From Acidobacteriota bacterium (lineage in GTDB: Bacteria; Acidobacteriota; Thermoanaerobaculia; Gp7-AA8), in NCBI GenBank assembly GCA_003223645.1, contig QHVT01000005.1, positions 434,001 through 498,000 of the forward strand: 64,000 nt of DNA. Direction: 5' to 3'. The position numbers and the translations under genes are program-made. Under the pieces are notes generated by a model, which did no database searches, was not told the origin of the DNA, and was given only the letters and a program-made list of their open reading frames with translations. Shown here piece after piece: positions 41,678 through 50,767 of this stretch. Numbering within the stretch: the stretch's first letter is position 1; the number at the start of each line of letters is the position of its first letter.

Positions 41678-43047
41678 ACGAAAACCTGGAAGTGATCATC
41701 CTCGCGGCCGGCCTCGGCACGCGGATGAAGTCCTCGAAGATCAAAATTCTGCACCGCGCCGCCGGACGTCCGATCATCGACTACGTCCTCGACCTCGCGA
41801 GCGAGCTGTCGGCGCAGCCGCCGGTGATGGTGATCGGCCATCAGCGCGAGCAGGTGCAGCAGGCCGTGGACAGCCGCGCGCGTTTCGCGATTCAGGAAGA
41901 GCAACTCGGAACCGGACACGCCGTTCTTCAGGCCGCGCCGCACGTCGACGCAGCGAAGCGAGTGCTGATCCTTTCCGGCGACGTCCCGCTCACACGACGC
42001 GAGACGTTGCAGCGTTTGCTCGACGAGCACGCGCAATCGGGAAACGCGTTAACACTGCTGACCATGAAGCCGCCCGATCCGGGGATGTACGGCCGCATCG
42101 TCCGCGATGACAGCGGATCCGTGCAGCGCATCGTCGAAGCGAACGACGCGAGCGAAGACGAGAAGCGGATCGACGAAGTGAACGCCGGCATCTACGTCTT
42201 CGACGGCGCGCATCTCTTCGACAACCTGCGCAATCTCTCCACCAACAATGCGCAGGGCGAGTACTACCTGACCGATCTCCTGCACACACTGCGCGAGCGC
42301 GGCCACCGCGTCGGCGCGGTGATCGCCGACGATCCGATCGAAGCGCTGGGAGTGAATTCGCGCGCCGACCTCGCGCAGGTCGACAGCGAGATCCAGCGCC
42401 GCGTCGTCGAGAAGCTGATGCGCGAAGGCGTCACGTTCCGCAATCCGTCGACTGTCGTCATCGACTCGACGGTCACGATCGGCGCCGATACCGTGATCTA
42501 TCCGTTCGTCACCATCGAAGGCACGACCAGGATCGGACGCGACTGCGTCATCGAGCCCGGCGTCCACCTCATGAACGTGCAGATCGCCGACAACGTGCAC
42601 GTCAAAACCGGCACCGTCGCCGAAGACGCGATCATCGAGGAAGAAGCGTCGGTCGGCCCCTACGCACACCTCCGCCCCGGATCGAAGCTCGGACGCAAAG
42701 TGAAGGTCGGCAACTTCGTCGAGACGAAGAAAGCCGTATTCGGCGAAGGCGCGAAAGCATCGCACCTCTCCTACATCGGCGACGCCGAAGTCGGCGCCGG
42801 CGTCAACATCGGCGCTGGCACCATCACCTGCAACTACGACGGCGTGCGAAAAAACAAAACCATCCTCGAAGACGGCGTCTTCATCGGATCGGACACGCAG
42901 CTGGTCGCGCCCGTGCGCGTCGGCCGCGGCGCGTACGTCGGCGCGGGATCCACGATCACGAAAGACGTCCCGCCGGGCGCGCTCGCGCTGAGCAGAACAC
43001 CGCAGAAAACGATCGAGGGGTGGGCGGAGAGGAAGAAGAAGGGCTGA
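41674..43047 (+). CDS. glmU: Bifunctional UDP-N-acetylglucosamine synthase GlmU
   Basis: This is a 457-residue bifunctional enzyme, glucosamine-1-phosphate acetyltransferase and N-acetylglucosamine-1-phosphate uridyltransferase. The N-terminal pyrophosphorylase has IILAAGLGTRMKSSK (here KIKILH instead of the usual PKVLH), EEQLGTGHAVLQA and LSGDVPL. The C-terminal left-handed beta helix contains GYAAQ-like hexapeptides and the active-site stretch KASHLSYIGDAEVG. It ends with ITKDVPPGALALSR. The product is the precursor of peptidoglycan and lipopolysaccharide. It is co-translated with the YvcK-like gene. Confidence 0.95.
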   Translation: MNENLEVIILAAGLGTRMKSSKIKILHRAAGRPIIDYVLDLASELSAQPPVMVIGHQREQVQQAVDSRARFAIQEEQLGTGHAVLQAAPHVDAAKRVLILSGDVPLTRRETLQRLLDEHAQSGNALTLLTMKPPDPGMYGRIVRDDSGSVQRIVEANDASEDEKRIDEVNAGIYVFDGAHLFDNLRNLSTNNAQGEYYLTDLLHTLRERGHRVGAVIADDPIEALGVNSRADLAQVDSEIQRRVVEKLMREGVTFRNPSTVVIDSTVTIGADTVIYPFVTIEGTTRIGRDCVIEPGVHLMNVQIADNVHVKTGTVAEDAIIEEEASVGPYAHLRPGSKLGRKVKVGNFVETKKAVFGEGAKASHLSYIGDAEVGAGVNIGAGTITCNYDGVRKNKTILEDGVFIGSDTQLVAPVRVGRGAYVGAGSTITKDVPPGALALSRTPQKTIEGWAERKKKG

Positions 43048-43070
43048 GGGACGCGCCTTCTCCCCGCATG

Positions 43071-43127
43071 GAGGAGAGCGGGCGTCCCGCCCGCCCCCGG
43101 GAGGCGGGCAGGATGCCCGCTCTCCTC
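43071..43127. repeat. GAGGAGAGCGGGC-family palindrome (intergenic)
   Basis: GAGGAGAGCGGGC to GCCCGCTCTCCTC with inner GCCCGCC/GGCGGGC. It matches the copy in the amidohydrolase signal region (10469-10527), including the flanking CTTCTCCCCGC. It lies between the ends of glmU and the convergent protease gene. Confidence 0.8.
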
Positions 43128-43199
43128 AGCAAGGGGAAGAAGGGCGACGATTGACGCTCGTCGTATGTTGCGAAGCGCCGGGGAGGGGCCGTGTTCAAA

Positions 43200-44510
43200 T
43201 CAGCGCGGCATCAGATCCACCCGCATTCGCCCGAAGTCGATCACAACGTTGAAATGCTTCATGAAGTTCTGGCCGATGATGCCGACGGAGGTGTCGCGCT
43301 CGTCGGCGACGTACATCGGAATCGTTTCGAATTTGCCGCTCCATTTGTCGACGCCGATCTCGACGTTCTCGAGTTTCGATCCGTGTTTCATTGCGCCGCC
43401 GAGGCCTTGCAACGTCGCGGAGTGGACGCCGGTGGTGCCGAAGACGTGCACGGGCAGCGTCGCAAGCTTGCCCTCGTTGAGGAACGTGATCTCGGAGCCG
43501 GTGTCGAGGATGAAGAGGAACCATCCGCGACGATTGATCGCGCCGCGCACGTGCGGGCGGAAACCGTACATGAAGAGGTTCTGATCGGGATCGGGGTGGT
43601 GGTCGGCGGCGGTCAGCTTCTTGAAAGTCGCGTGGCGCGAGCCGAAGTCGAGCTCGAGGCGAAACTCCTTCAGCAGATTCGAGCCGAGGAGAAAATCCAT
43701 CCTGAATTCTTTTCGCTCTTTGCGGCTGATGAGGAAGCGCATTTTGTCGTCCGGCATGATCGCCACCGGGACGTTGCGAATCGTGATGTCGCCGATCTGC
43801 ATCTGATCGATGAGTCCGAAGTTCACCGCGATCGGCTCGCCGAGGAGTCCGTAGAACGTGCCTTCGAACTTGCCGAGCGATTTCACCGGCAGTGACGACG
43901 CGAGCCGCCTCGACACGATCGACAATACCGCTCCGGAGTCGATGACCGCCTCCGTCTCATACGTCCCGTTGAGCCGCGCCATCACGCGCGGCACTTCGGG
44001 ACGCGTGAAGCGAAACGACACGCGATCGTGCGTCGCGCCGGTGAATTCGTACGCCGGCACCTTCGCCATCGCGGCGAGGTAGTCGAGGTGCCAGCGGCGG
44101 ATGTTGAGACCGCGATCGACCGCGATCTTCGCCCACTCCAGACTCGACTCGTAGTTGTTGGCGAGGTACTCGACCTGCGAGAGGTCCCACGCGATTTGCG
44201 CGGAGGCGGTGCGGAAGGGATCGAGATCGAGCGCCGCGCGAAGACGCCGGCGCGCGTCGTCATAACGGCCGGCCGCGAGGTATGCGGTTCCGAGCGCGGC
44301 GATGTCGGAGGGATTCGGCTTCGGACGCGCGTCGATCGCCGGCGCCATGTCGATGGCGCGCAGGTAATCGTTCTTGCGGATCATCGATTGCAGATCGGTG
44401 CCGCGCTCGATGTTCGCGGGGATCAATTCGAGCGGCGCAACCTCGACGTCGCTGTACAGCGCGCAACCCGCCAAAAGGAACATCCAGACGAGCGCGGACT
44501 TAGGACGCAT
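43200..44510 (-). CDS. Lipoprotein with TPR segment and two retropepsin-like aspartyl protease domains
   Basis: This is a 436-residue lipoprotein (signal VWMFLLAGCALYS, lipobox Cys ~16). Residues ~50-150 form TPR-like helices (ALGTAYLAAGRYDDARRRLRAALDLDP). Two aspartyl-protease-like domains follow, with EAVIDSGAVLSIV and LFILDTGSEITFL as D-[ST]-G motifs, and flap/late motifs LLGSNLLKEF and IIGQNFMKHFNVV. The duplicated domain inside one chain could form an intramolecular pepsin-like pair. It may process or scavenge envelope proteins. It is unpaired in its strand context. Confidence 0.85.
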   Translation of the reverse strand: MRPKSALVWMFLLAGCALYSDVEVAPLELIPANIERGTDLQSMIRKNDYLRAIDMAPAIDARPKPNPSDIAALGTAYLAAGRYDDARRRLRAALDLDPFRTASAQIAWDLSQVEYLANNYESSLEWAKIAVDRGLNIRRWHLDYLAAMAKVPAYEFTGATHDRVSFRFTRPEVPRVMARLNGTYETEAVIDSGAVLSIVSRRLASSLPVKSLGKFEGTFYGLLGEPIAVNFGLIDQMQIGDITIRNVPVAIMPDDKMRFLISRKERKEFRMDFLLGSNLLKEFRLELDFGSRHATFKKLTAADHHPDPDQNLFMYGFRPHVRGAINRRGWFLFILDTGSEITFLNEGKLATLPVHVFGTTGVHSATLQGLGGAMKHGSKLENVEIGVDKWSGKFETIPMYVADERDTSVGIIGQNFMKHFNVVIDFGRMRVDLMPR

Positions 44511-44533
44511 GGACGGATTCTACGAGCGTCGGG

Positions 44534-47500
44534 TCAACCGGTTGTGACGGACTCTGAAAGTCTCTCCACCATAATGCCCAATTCCTTGATCTGGTAGGCG
44601 AGCGCCTGCCGCGAAATCTTGAGCATCGCGGCCGCGCGATTCTGATTGCCGCGAGCTTCCAGCAGCGAGCGTTCGATGAGATCGCGTTTGAATCGCGCGA
44701 CCGCGTCCTGGTACGAGCCGGCCGGCAGACGCGCGGGTGCGATGCTTCGCAAGCGCTCGGGGAGATGCTCGACTTCGATCTCTTTCGCCTCGCCCGCCAT
44801 CGCGTGCGCGGCTCGGATCGTGTTCTGCAATTCGCGCACGTTGCCGGGCCAGCCGTACGCACCGAAGATCGCCTCGACGTCCGGCGCGAGCATCGACGGA
44901 CCGCCTTTGTGTTTCGCGCGCTCGGCGGCGAGGAAGTGCGATGCGAGAAGGGCGACGTCGCTGCCGCGCTCGCGCAACGGCGGCATGATCGCTTCGACGC
45001 CGCGGATTCGATAGTAGAGGTCATCGCGGAAGCGTCCTTCTTCGACCGCGAGCTCGAGCTTGCGATTCGTTGCGCTGACGATGCGGACGTCGGCGGAACG
45101 ATTGTTCGTGTCACCGACGCGGCGGAACTCCCCTTCCTGCAGGAAGCGCAGCAGCTTCGCCTGCGCCGTGAGCGGCAGCTCGCCGATCTCGTCGAGGAAG
45201 AGTGTGCCGCCGTCGGTCGTCTCGATGAGACCCGCGCGATCGCGATCGGCGCCGGTGAATGCGCCGCGCACGTGTCCGAACAATTCGGACTCGATCAAAT
45301 TTTCGGGAAGCGCGGCGCAGTTGACGGCGGTGAACGTCTTCGGACGGCGCGGCGAATGACGATGAATCGCGCGCGCGATCAGTTCCTTGCCGGTTCCCGA
45401 TTCGCCGAGGATGCAGACCGGGACGTCGCGGCGCGCGATGCGCGTGACGAGCGCGGAGATCTCGCGCATCGAGGGCGACTCGCCCACGATGCCGTCGAGC
45501 GAGCCGGGATGCGACGGACGCGCACTCTCTTCCTGTTGGACGACGCGGCGCAGCCGCTGATTTTCGGAGCGGGTGCGGAAGAGCGCGGCGATCGCCTCTC
45601 GCGCGTCGCCGCTCCAACGCGAGGAGCCTTCGACGTACAGCAGCTCGCGCTCGCTGCACTCGATCCAATCGGGCTCGTCTCTGCCTTCGTACAGCACCTC
45701 GAAATCCTCGGCTTCATACGAACCGATCGCGTGCCATTGTCCGAGGCGATTGCGGGTGGCGAAGCACCACGGCGTGTCGAAGTCGGAGGGCGCGAACGGG
45801 AACTCGCGCAGCGCGGCGGTGCGGAGGAAGCGCAGCTCTACGTCGGCAGGAACGGGTTGCGCGTCGCTCGCGATCTCGAATGTCGTCGCGCGTTGTCCCG
45901 CGCGCAAGTGCTCGTGACGGCGCGTCATCTCGACGTTTCCCGACTTGCCGTTCGAACGGAGCGGTGACTTGCGACCTTCAATGAGATCGATCTCGTCGAG
46001 GATGAGCGCGGCCGCTTCGCGAATTTGCGCGCTGCCGATTTCGAGGACCGACGCCGCTGCGCGCTTCGCGTCGGCGAGCTTGCCGCGCGAGAAGTCGAGA
46101 TGCGCGGTCAGGAGCGGCAATTCTTTGAGCCGCAGCTCGTCGCTCGTGCCGGCGTAGTAGTGGCGCAGTCGCGCGATGCGCTGTGACGCGTGCGCGTGCT
46201 GGCCCGCATCGGCAGCGAGGAACGCAAGCGTAAAGAGGATGCCGCCCGCTGCGCGGTCGCCTTGCGTCTCTTCGACTTCCTGCAGCGCTTCGACTGCTGC
46301 AATGCGCGCGGCGTTCCAATCGCCGGACGAGAACGTCGCGAACACGCGATCGAGCGAAGCGTCGATGCGCTCGGTCGTGCAGCGCGCCAGCGCGTGCGAC
46401 TTGATTGCGAACGCGATCGGATCGCTGGCGATGTAGGTCTCGAATCGTGACGACAGGTAACTGTCGCTCATCCACGAGCGATCGATCTCGCGCTTCGCGT
46501 CGAAGTTCAGCACCGCGCGTTCGTATGCACGCTCTTCGTCTGCTTCGCACTGATCGAGCACGCGCGCCGCATCGTCGTGTCGCTCGAGCAACCGCAGGAC
46601 CTCTGCGTGCAAGACGCTCGGCGGCATGCGCTCGAGTCGCGCGAGCGCCGTTGCGTAGTCGCCGGTGCGGCGCTCGGCACGCGCGAGGACGAGCTCGCGA
46701 TCGTCGCCTTCGAGCAGCGAAGCGATCTCGCGCGCGTCGCGATAGCGGCCGCAGTCGACGAGCGCGTGCGCGTAGCGCCGCGCGAGCGGAGGCGTGAGGA
46801 TCGAGAGCGGAACGCAACGAAGATCGGCGACGATCGACTCCGCGTCCGGCCACTCGGTTTTCTCCAGCACGGCTGACGCTTGCGCGGAGTCGCCGCCGTC
46901 GAGCCAGAGCAGCGCGGCGCGGACGCCGCTTGCGTGTTCGGCGGCGATGCGGCTGATGGAGATGCGCGTCGACTGCGAGATCAGCGGCTCGTCGGTCGCG
47001 ATGACGAATGCCTCATCGTCGATCGACGTCACGCCGTCGACGACGAGGTCTTCGAGCGTGCCGTGAAACTGGATGCGCTCGAGAAACGCGCGCGCCTCGC
47101 CGCACGGAATGCGCGTGCCGAGGAGCGCGAGCGCGCCCACGAAGGAGCGTTCGGGCTCGTTCAGCGCCGGGACAGTGGAGCGCGCGGGAGGAACGTCGCC
47201 GTGCGCGAGGTACGAGCCGAAGGCGGGCGAGTGGACAAATTGTTCGAGCCAGTCGCGCGATTCGATGCGCGACTCGAGCGAGCGGCGAGCCGTCAGGCGA
47301 GGCGAAACGACGAACCAGCGCGCGGGCGGGAGCGGCTCGCCGTCGTGCGGCACGAGCCACGCGCCGTGCTTCGCGCCGATCAGCAGCTCGACGACTTGCC
47401 GCGACGCCGCGTCGAAGGCCTCGATATTGGCGACGATGAAGAGCGGTCTGGAAGTCGATGCGATGATCAGATCGGCGACTTCATTTGAAGCGCGGTGCGT

Positions 47501-48202
47501 GAAAGCGGCAGCGTCACTGCCGCAGTCCAAATGAAGCGGTCGCAACGCCGAGAATCGTTCGAGAGGGGACGAGCCGCGCAAGACGATGACGCGTTCCGCG
47601 AAGCGCTCGACCGATGCGATGCAATCCTCATCGTCGTAGGCAAATCGTCCCGCTTCGCTCAAGGCCAGCAGACCTTCCGGTCCCGGTGCGGCAATCGATC
47701 CGCACGCCGAACGCTTCATCCACCGCAAATCCGCCGCGGCGCCGGCCGTCAGTTTCTGATACGCCTCCGCGTACACCGCATCGGCGCGCGCCCACGACTG
47801 CTTCAGCACGTCGAGCGTCGCGCCGGCCTGCTCGGCGAACTGCTGCGCCAGCGTCAGCGCGGGCGGCGCTTCCGATGCATCGGCCGCGCGCGCGGCGGTG
47901 CGCACGAGCCGCACGTCGCTGCCGCGCTTCGCGACGAACGCCCACTCCGCGGGATCGAGCTCGCCGTCCGAGATACCGGCGAACTGCAAGAGCGCCTGCT
48001 GTGCAGCAAATTGCGCGAGGAGCGAGAGACGGTCGCGCGTGCCGAGGGAACGCGCCTCGACGAGAGGCGTGAGAGGCAGATTCTCGTTCCACGGCAGCGT
48101 CGAATGCCGCAGCGTGGCGATCAGAGCACGGTCCCACGCGAAGTGACGCAAGCTCGTCACCGCTGCGGTGGCTCCGCGCTTCCGCGAACTTCTCATGCTC
48201 AT
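44534..48202 (-). CDS. Large sigma54-dependent transcriptional activator with N-terminal helical repeat region
   Basis: This is a 1222-residue regulator. The last ~370 residues are a canonical enhancer-binding protein: Walker A GESGTGKELIARAIH, the sigma54 contact loop GAFTGA (near residue 979), Walker B GGTLFLDEIGELPL, the R-finger region VRELQNTIRAAHAM, and a Fis-type HTH NRAAAMLKISRQALAYQIKE. The first ~850 residues contain no receiver, GAF or PAS signature. They look like a degenerate STAND/AAA-type segment followed by TPR-like helices, so the input is likely a protein-protein one. A 58-bp repeat is inserted in frame near residue 230. Target genes are unknown. Confidence 0.85.
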   Translation of the reverse strand: MSMRSSRKRGATAAVTSLRHFAWDRALIATLRHSTLPWNENLPLTPLVEARSLGTRDRLSLLAQFAAQQALLQFAGISDGELDPAEWAFVAKRGSDVRLVRTAARAADASEAPPALTLAQQFAEQAGATLDVLKQSWARADAVYAEAYQKLTAGAAADLRWMKRSACGSIAAPGPEGLLALSEAGRFAYDDEDCIASVERFAERVIVLRGSSPLERFSALRPLHLDCGSDAAAFTHRASNEVADLIIASTSRPLFIVANIEAFDAASRQVVELLIGAKHGAWLVPHDGEPLPPARWFVVSPRLTARRSLESRIESRDWLEQFVHSPAFGSYLAHGDVPPARSTVPALNEPERSFVGALALLGTRIPCGEARAFLERIQFHGTLEDLVVDGVTSIDDEAFVIATDEPLISQSTRISISRIAAEHASGVRAALLWLDGGDSAQASAVLEKTEWPDAESIVADLRCVPLSILTPPLARRYAHALVDCGRYRDAREIASLLEGDDRELVLARAERRTGDYATALARLERMPPSVLHAEVLRLLERHDDAARVLDQCEADEERAYERAVLNFDAKREIDRSWMSDSYLSSRFETYIASDPIAFAIKSHALARCTTERIDASLDRVFATFSSGDWNAARIAAVEALQEVEETQGDRAAGGILFTLAFLAADAGQHAHASQRIARLRHYYAGTSDELRLKELPLLTAHLDFSRGKLADAKRAAASVLEIGSAQIREAAALILDEIDLIEGRKSPLRSNGKSGNVEMTRRHEHLRAGQRATTFEIASDAQPVPADVELRFLRTAALREFPFAPSDFDTPWCFATRNRLGQWHAIGSYEAEDFEVLYEGRDEPDWIECSERELLYVEGSSRWSGDAREAIAALFRTRSENQRLRRVVQQEESARPSHPGSLDGIVGESPSMREISALVTRIARRDVPVCILGESGTGKELIARAIHRHSPRRPKTFTAVNCAALPENLIESELFGHVRGAFTGADRDRAGLIETTDGGTLFLDEIGELPLTAQAKLLRFLQEGEFRRVGDTNNRSADVRIVSATNRKLELAVEEGRFRDDLYYRIRGVEAIMPPLRERGSDVALLASHFLAAERAKHKGGPSMLAPDVEAIFGAYGWPGNVRELQNTIRAAHAMAGEAKEIEVEHLPERLRSIAPARLPAGSYQDAVARFKRDLIERSLLEARGNQNRAAAMLKISRQALAYQIKELGIMVERLSESVTTG
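47479..47536. repeat. CTTCATTTG...CAAATGAAG palindrome inside the sigma54 activator gene
   Basis: The outer arms are CTTCATTTG and CAAATGAAG; the inner AAAGCGGCAGC/GCTGCCGC and CGCAGTCCAAA parts match the element at 4772-4846. On the coding strand it reads LDCGSDAAAF, the same peptide type as the TrmFO tail. Confidence 0.75.
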
Positions 48203-48244
48203 GGAAGGACAGGAGAGTAACTTATAGGTGTCTTGAAGGAAAGA

Positions 48245-48324
48245 GGCTCATAGGCGCACAGGCTCATGGGCGCATAGGCGCATAGAAGACCTCTGAGCCT
48301 GTGAGCCTTTGCGCCTCTGCGCCT
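48245..48324. repeat. Hairpin with AGGCGCAT-type 8-bp tandem arms
   Basis: Left units (AGGCTCAT, AGGCGCAC, AGGCTCAT, GGCGCAT, AGGCGCAT) and inverted right units (GAGCCTGT, GAGCCTTT, GCGCCTCT, GCGCCTA). It occupies the divergent region between the sigma54 activator and IMPase genes and runs into the probable -10 TACAAT (48324-48329). Confidence 0.8.
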
Positions 48325-48339
48325 ACAATGCCCGCCGCA

Positions 48340-49146
48340 ATGACTGACGTCGAAATCGCAACGAGCGCAGCGCAGGCCGGCGCCGATGTGCTGCGCAAGT
48401 ATTGGGAAGAGCTGGGGAAGGAAGACGCGGACCTGAAGTCGCGCAATGACTGGGTCTCGGCGGCGGATCGCGAGAGCGAGCACGCGATCATTGCCGCGAT
48501 CCGCGCGCATTGCCCGGACGACACGTTTCTCGGCGAAGAGGGCGGGCGGCGGGCGGGGACGAGCGCGCGGACGTGGATCATCGATCCGCTCGACGGCACG
48601 TCGAACTATCTGCAGCACTTTCCGATGTGGTGCGTGTCGATCGCGCTGCGTCAGAACGACGAGACGATCGCCGGTGTGATCTACGAGCCGCTGCGCGATC
48701 TCTATTTCACCGCCGAGCGCGGCGCGGGCGCGTTTCGCAACGGCGAGCGCATGCACATTTCGACGCAGGACCGCGTCGAAGGTGCGTTCCTCGCGACCGG
48801 CTTTCCGTTCCGCGCGCAGGAGTACATCGAGTCGTACGTCGCGATCTTCACGGACGTGATCCGCATTTCGAAAGGCGTGCGCCGCGCGGGATCGGCGGCG
48901 CTCGATCTCGCGTACACCGCGGCGAGCGTGTTCGACGGATTCTTCGAGATGCATCTCTCCGCGTGGGACGTCGCGGCGGGATCGCTGCTCGTCACCGAAG
49001 CGGGCGGTGTCGTCACCGATTTTTCCGGAGGCCAGCGCTGGCTCGAGCGCGGCAACATCGTCGGCGCGGCGCCAGGCGTGCACGCGGAGCTGCTCGCGAT
49101 CATCGGGCGCCACACGTCCGAGGACCAGCTCACGCACAAGCGATGA
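48340..49146 (+). CDS. Inositol monophosphatase family protein
   Basis: This is a 268-residue Mg-dependent, lithium-sensitive phosphatase. Metal motifs are FLGEEGG (Glu), TWIIDPLDGTSNYL (DPLDGT) and LSAWDVAAGSLLVTEAGG (WD). Family members dephosphorylate inositol phosphates, fructose 1,6-bisphosphate or nucleotide by-products. ATG 48340 is chosen because TACAAT at 48324-48329 would place the RNA start just before it; ATG 48328 overlaps that hexamer. The gene overlaps the glycosylase gene by 4 nt. Confidence 0.9.
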   Translation: MTDVEIATSAAQAGADVLRKYWEELGKEDADLKSRNDWVSAADRESEHAIIAAIRAHCPDDTFLGEEGGRRAGTSARTWIIDPLDGTSNYLQHFPMWCVSIALRQNDETIAGVIYEPLRDLYFTAERGAGAFRNGERMHISTQDRVEGAFLATGFPFRAQEYIESYVAIFTDVIRISKGVRRAGSAALDLAYTAASVFDGFFEMHLSAWDVAAGSLLVTEAGGVVTDFSGGQRWLERGNIVGAAPGVHAELLAIIGRHTSEDQLTHKR

Positions 49147-49760
49147 AGCCGCGCCGCAAGCTTCCGCGTTCGTTCTACCTGCAGGACACCGTCACCGTCG
49201 CGCGCGCGCTCCTCGGCTGCGTGCTGTGGCGCCGGCTCGATGACGACAACTTACTCGCCGCGCGCATCGTCGAAGTCGAGGCGTACCTCGGCGCGAACGA
49301 CATGGCCTCCCACGCGCGACGCGGCCTGCGCTCGGAGCGCAATCGCTCGATGTATCTCGAAGGCGGACACGCGTACGTCTACTTCACGTACGGCATGCAT
49401 TGGTGTTTGAACGTGGTGACGCAGGAAGCGGACGTCGCCGAGGCAGTGCTGCTGCGCGGCGCGGAACCGCTGCGCGGCATCGACGAGATGCGCGAGCGCA
49501 GACCGAAAGCGAAGCGCGAGCACGAGCTGATGAACGGGCCGGGAAAAATCTGCATGGCGATGGACATCGATCGCCGTCTCGACGGCGAGTCTCTCCTCGG
49601 CGACACGCTCTTCATCACCACACGCGACGCCGGCGTCCGCGACGACGACATCGCCGTCAGCACGCGCATCGGCATCGACAACGCCGGCGACGCCGCGGCG
49701 TGGCCGCTGCGATTTTTTCTGCGCGGCAATCGCAACGTCTCGGCGTATCGCAATGTCTGA
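49143..49760 (+). CDS. 3-methyladenine DNA glycosylase (AAG/MPG type)
   Basis: This is a 205-residue base-excision repair enzyme that removes alkylated purines. The AAG fold signatures are VARALLGCVLWRRL, ARIVEVEAYLGANDMASHA (catalytic Glu in VEVEAY), AYVYFTYGMHWCLNVV and the LMNGPGKICMAM segment. The length matches bacterial Mpg proteins. Its ATG overlaps the IMPase stop and its own stop overlaps the YigZ-like start, so the three genes form a tight operon. Confidence 0.93.
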   Translation: MKPRRKLPRSFYLQDTVTVARALLGCVLWRRLDDDNLLAARIVEVEAYLGANDMASHARRGLRSERNRSMYLEGGHAYVYFTYGMHWCLNVVTQEADVAEAVLLRGAEPLRGIDEMRERRPKAKREHELMNGPGKICMAMDIDRRLDGESLLGDTLFITTRDAGVRDDDIAVSTRIGIDNAGDAAAWPLRFFLRGNRNVSAYRNV

Positions 49761-50334
49761 TCACTACCGCACGATTGCAACGCGCGTCGAGCACCGGATC
49801 AAGATCGAGCGCTCGGAGTTTCTCGGCATCGCCTTTCCGGTCTCGAGCGAGGACGAATTCTTCGCGGAGCTCACCAGAATCGAGAAGCAGCATTTCGATG
49901 CGACGCATCACTGCTGGGCGTTTCGTTTGTTCGCGGAGCAACGATCGCGCAGCTCCGATGCGGGCGAGCCGTCCGGAACGGCGGGCAAACCGATTCTCAA
50001 TGCGACCGGCGAGTTGTTCGACGTCGGAGTCGTCGTCGTGCGGTGGTACGGCGGGATCAAACTCGGTACGGGCGGATTGTCGCGTGCGTATCGCGAGAGC
50101 GCGTCCGAGGCGTTGCGTCATGCGACGCTCGTCGATCGATACGTGTATGAGCACATTGAAGTGATTGTTCCGTTCGATGCGCTCGGAATGATCTATCGGC
50201 TCGTGAATCCGCCGGACATCGTGCTGACTGGCGAGCAGTACGGCGATGAGAACGTGTTCTCGTTCGATATCCGCTCGTCGCAGGTCGAGGCGTTCAAGGC
50301 CCGGCTGCGCGAGCAGCGATTCACTCTTCGGTGA
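49753..50334 (+). CDS. YigZ/IMPACT family protein
   Basis: This is a 193-residue UPF0029 protein. KIERSEFLGIAFPVSSEDEF, the ATHHCWAFRLF block, SDAGEPSGTAGKPILNA and VVRWYGGIKLGTGGLSRAY are the IMPACT-domain signatures, and a ferredoxin-like DUF1949-type domain forms the last ~60 residues. Relatives bind nucleic acids and affect translation control. It starts inside the glycosylase gene end and overlaps the convergent RDD gene by 14 bp. Confidence 0.93.
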   Translation: MSDHYRTIATRVEHRIKIERSEFLGIAFPVSSEDEFFAELTRIEKQHFDATHHCWAFRLFAEQRSRSSDAGEPSGTAGKPILNATGELFDVGVVVVRWYGGIKLGTGGLSRAYRESASEALRHATLVDRYVYEHIEVIVPFDALGMIYRLVNPPDIVLTGEQYGDENVFSFDIRSSQVEAFKARLREQRFTLR

Positions 50335-50719
50335 CGGTCGTCCTCGCGATGCGGTCGCCGGTGCGCGGCCTGCCCATCAGCACCAACATGACCTCGACGA
50401 CGTTCCACAACGGAACGAGCAGCGGGACATTGCGGATGAACGAGCGGAACCAGCCGCAGCGGTCTCCCTTCGGCGTGACGAGGCGCAGGCCGAGGAGTTG
50501 CTTGCCGATGGAGCGGCCGCGGAAGCCGTCGCGGAGAAGCATGGCGATCATCAGGACGCCGAGAGCGATCCACCAGACGAGCTGGATGCCGCGCGGAGAG
50601 CCGCTCCAGGTCATGCCGTAGCTGATGAGCGCGGCAGGAAGGATCAGGACCAAGGCCATCGTGAGCGCGTCGACCAGAAACGCGGCGATCCGCAGCAGGC
50701 GGGTTTGGGAACTGTCCAA
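50321..50719 (-). CDS. RDD-family membrane protein
   Basis: This is a 132-residue protein with three hydrophobic segments. TRLLRIAAFLVDALTMALVLI carries the Arg and Asp of the RDD name, and DGFRGRSIGKQLLGLRLVTPKG the second conserved Asp region. The start is TTG 50719, preceded by GGAGAGG at the right distance; the longer frame upstream runs antisense through the DUF4097 gene. RDD proteins are small membrane proteins of uncertain, possibly transport, function. It is divergent from the lipoprotein gene at 50768. Confidence 0.82.
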   Translation of the reverse strand: MDSSQTRLLRIAAFLVDALTMALVLILPAALISYGMTWSGSPRGIQLVWWIALGVLMIAMLLRDGFRGRSIGKQLLGLRLVTPKGDRCGWFRSFIRNVPLLVPLWNVVEVMLVLMGRPRTGDRIARTTVTEE

Positions 50720-50767
50720 GCTGAAACCTCTCCGGGCGATTCTCGTACAACCGAAGCAGCAGGTCTT

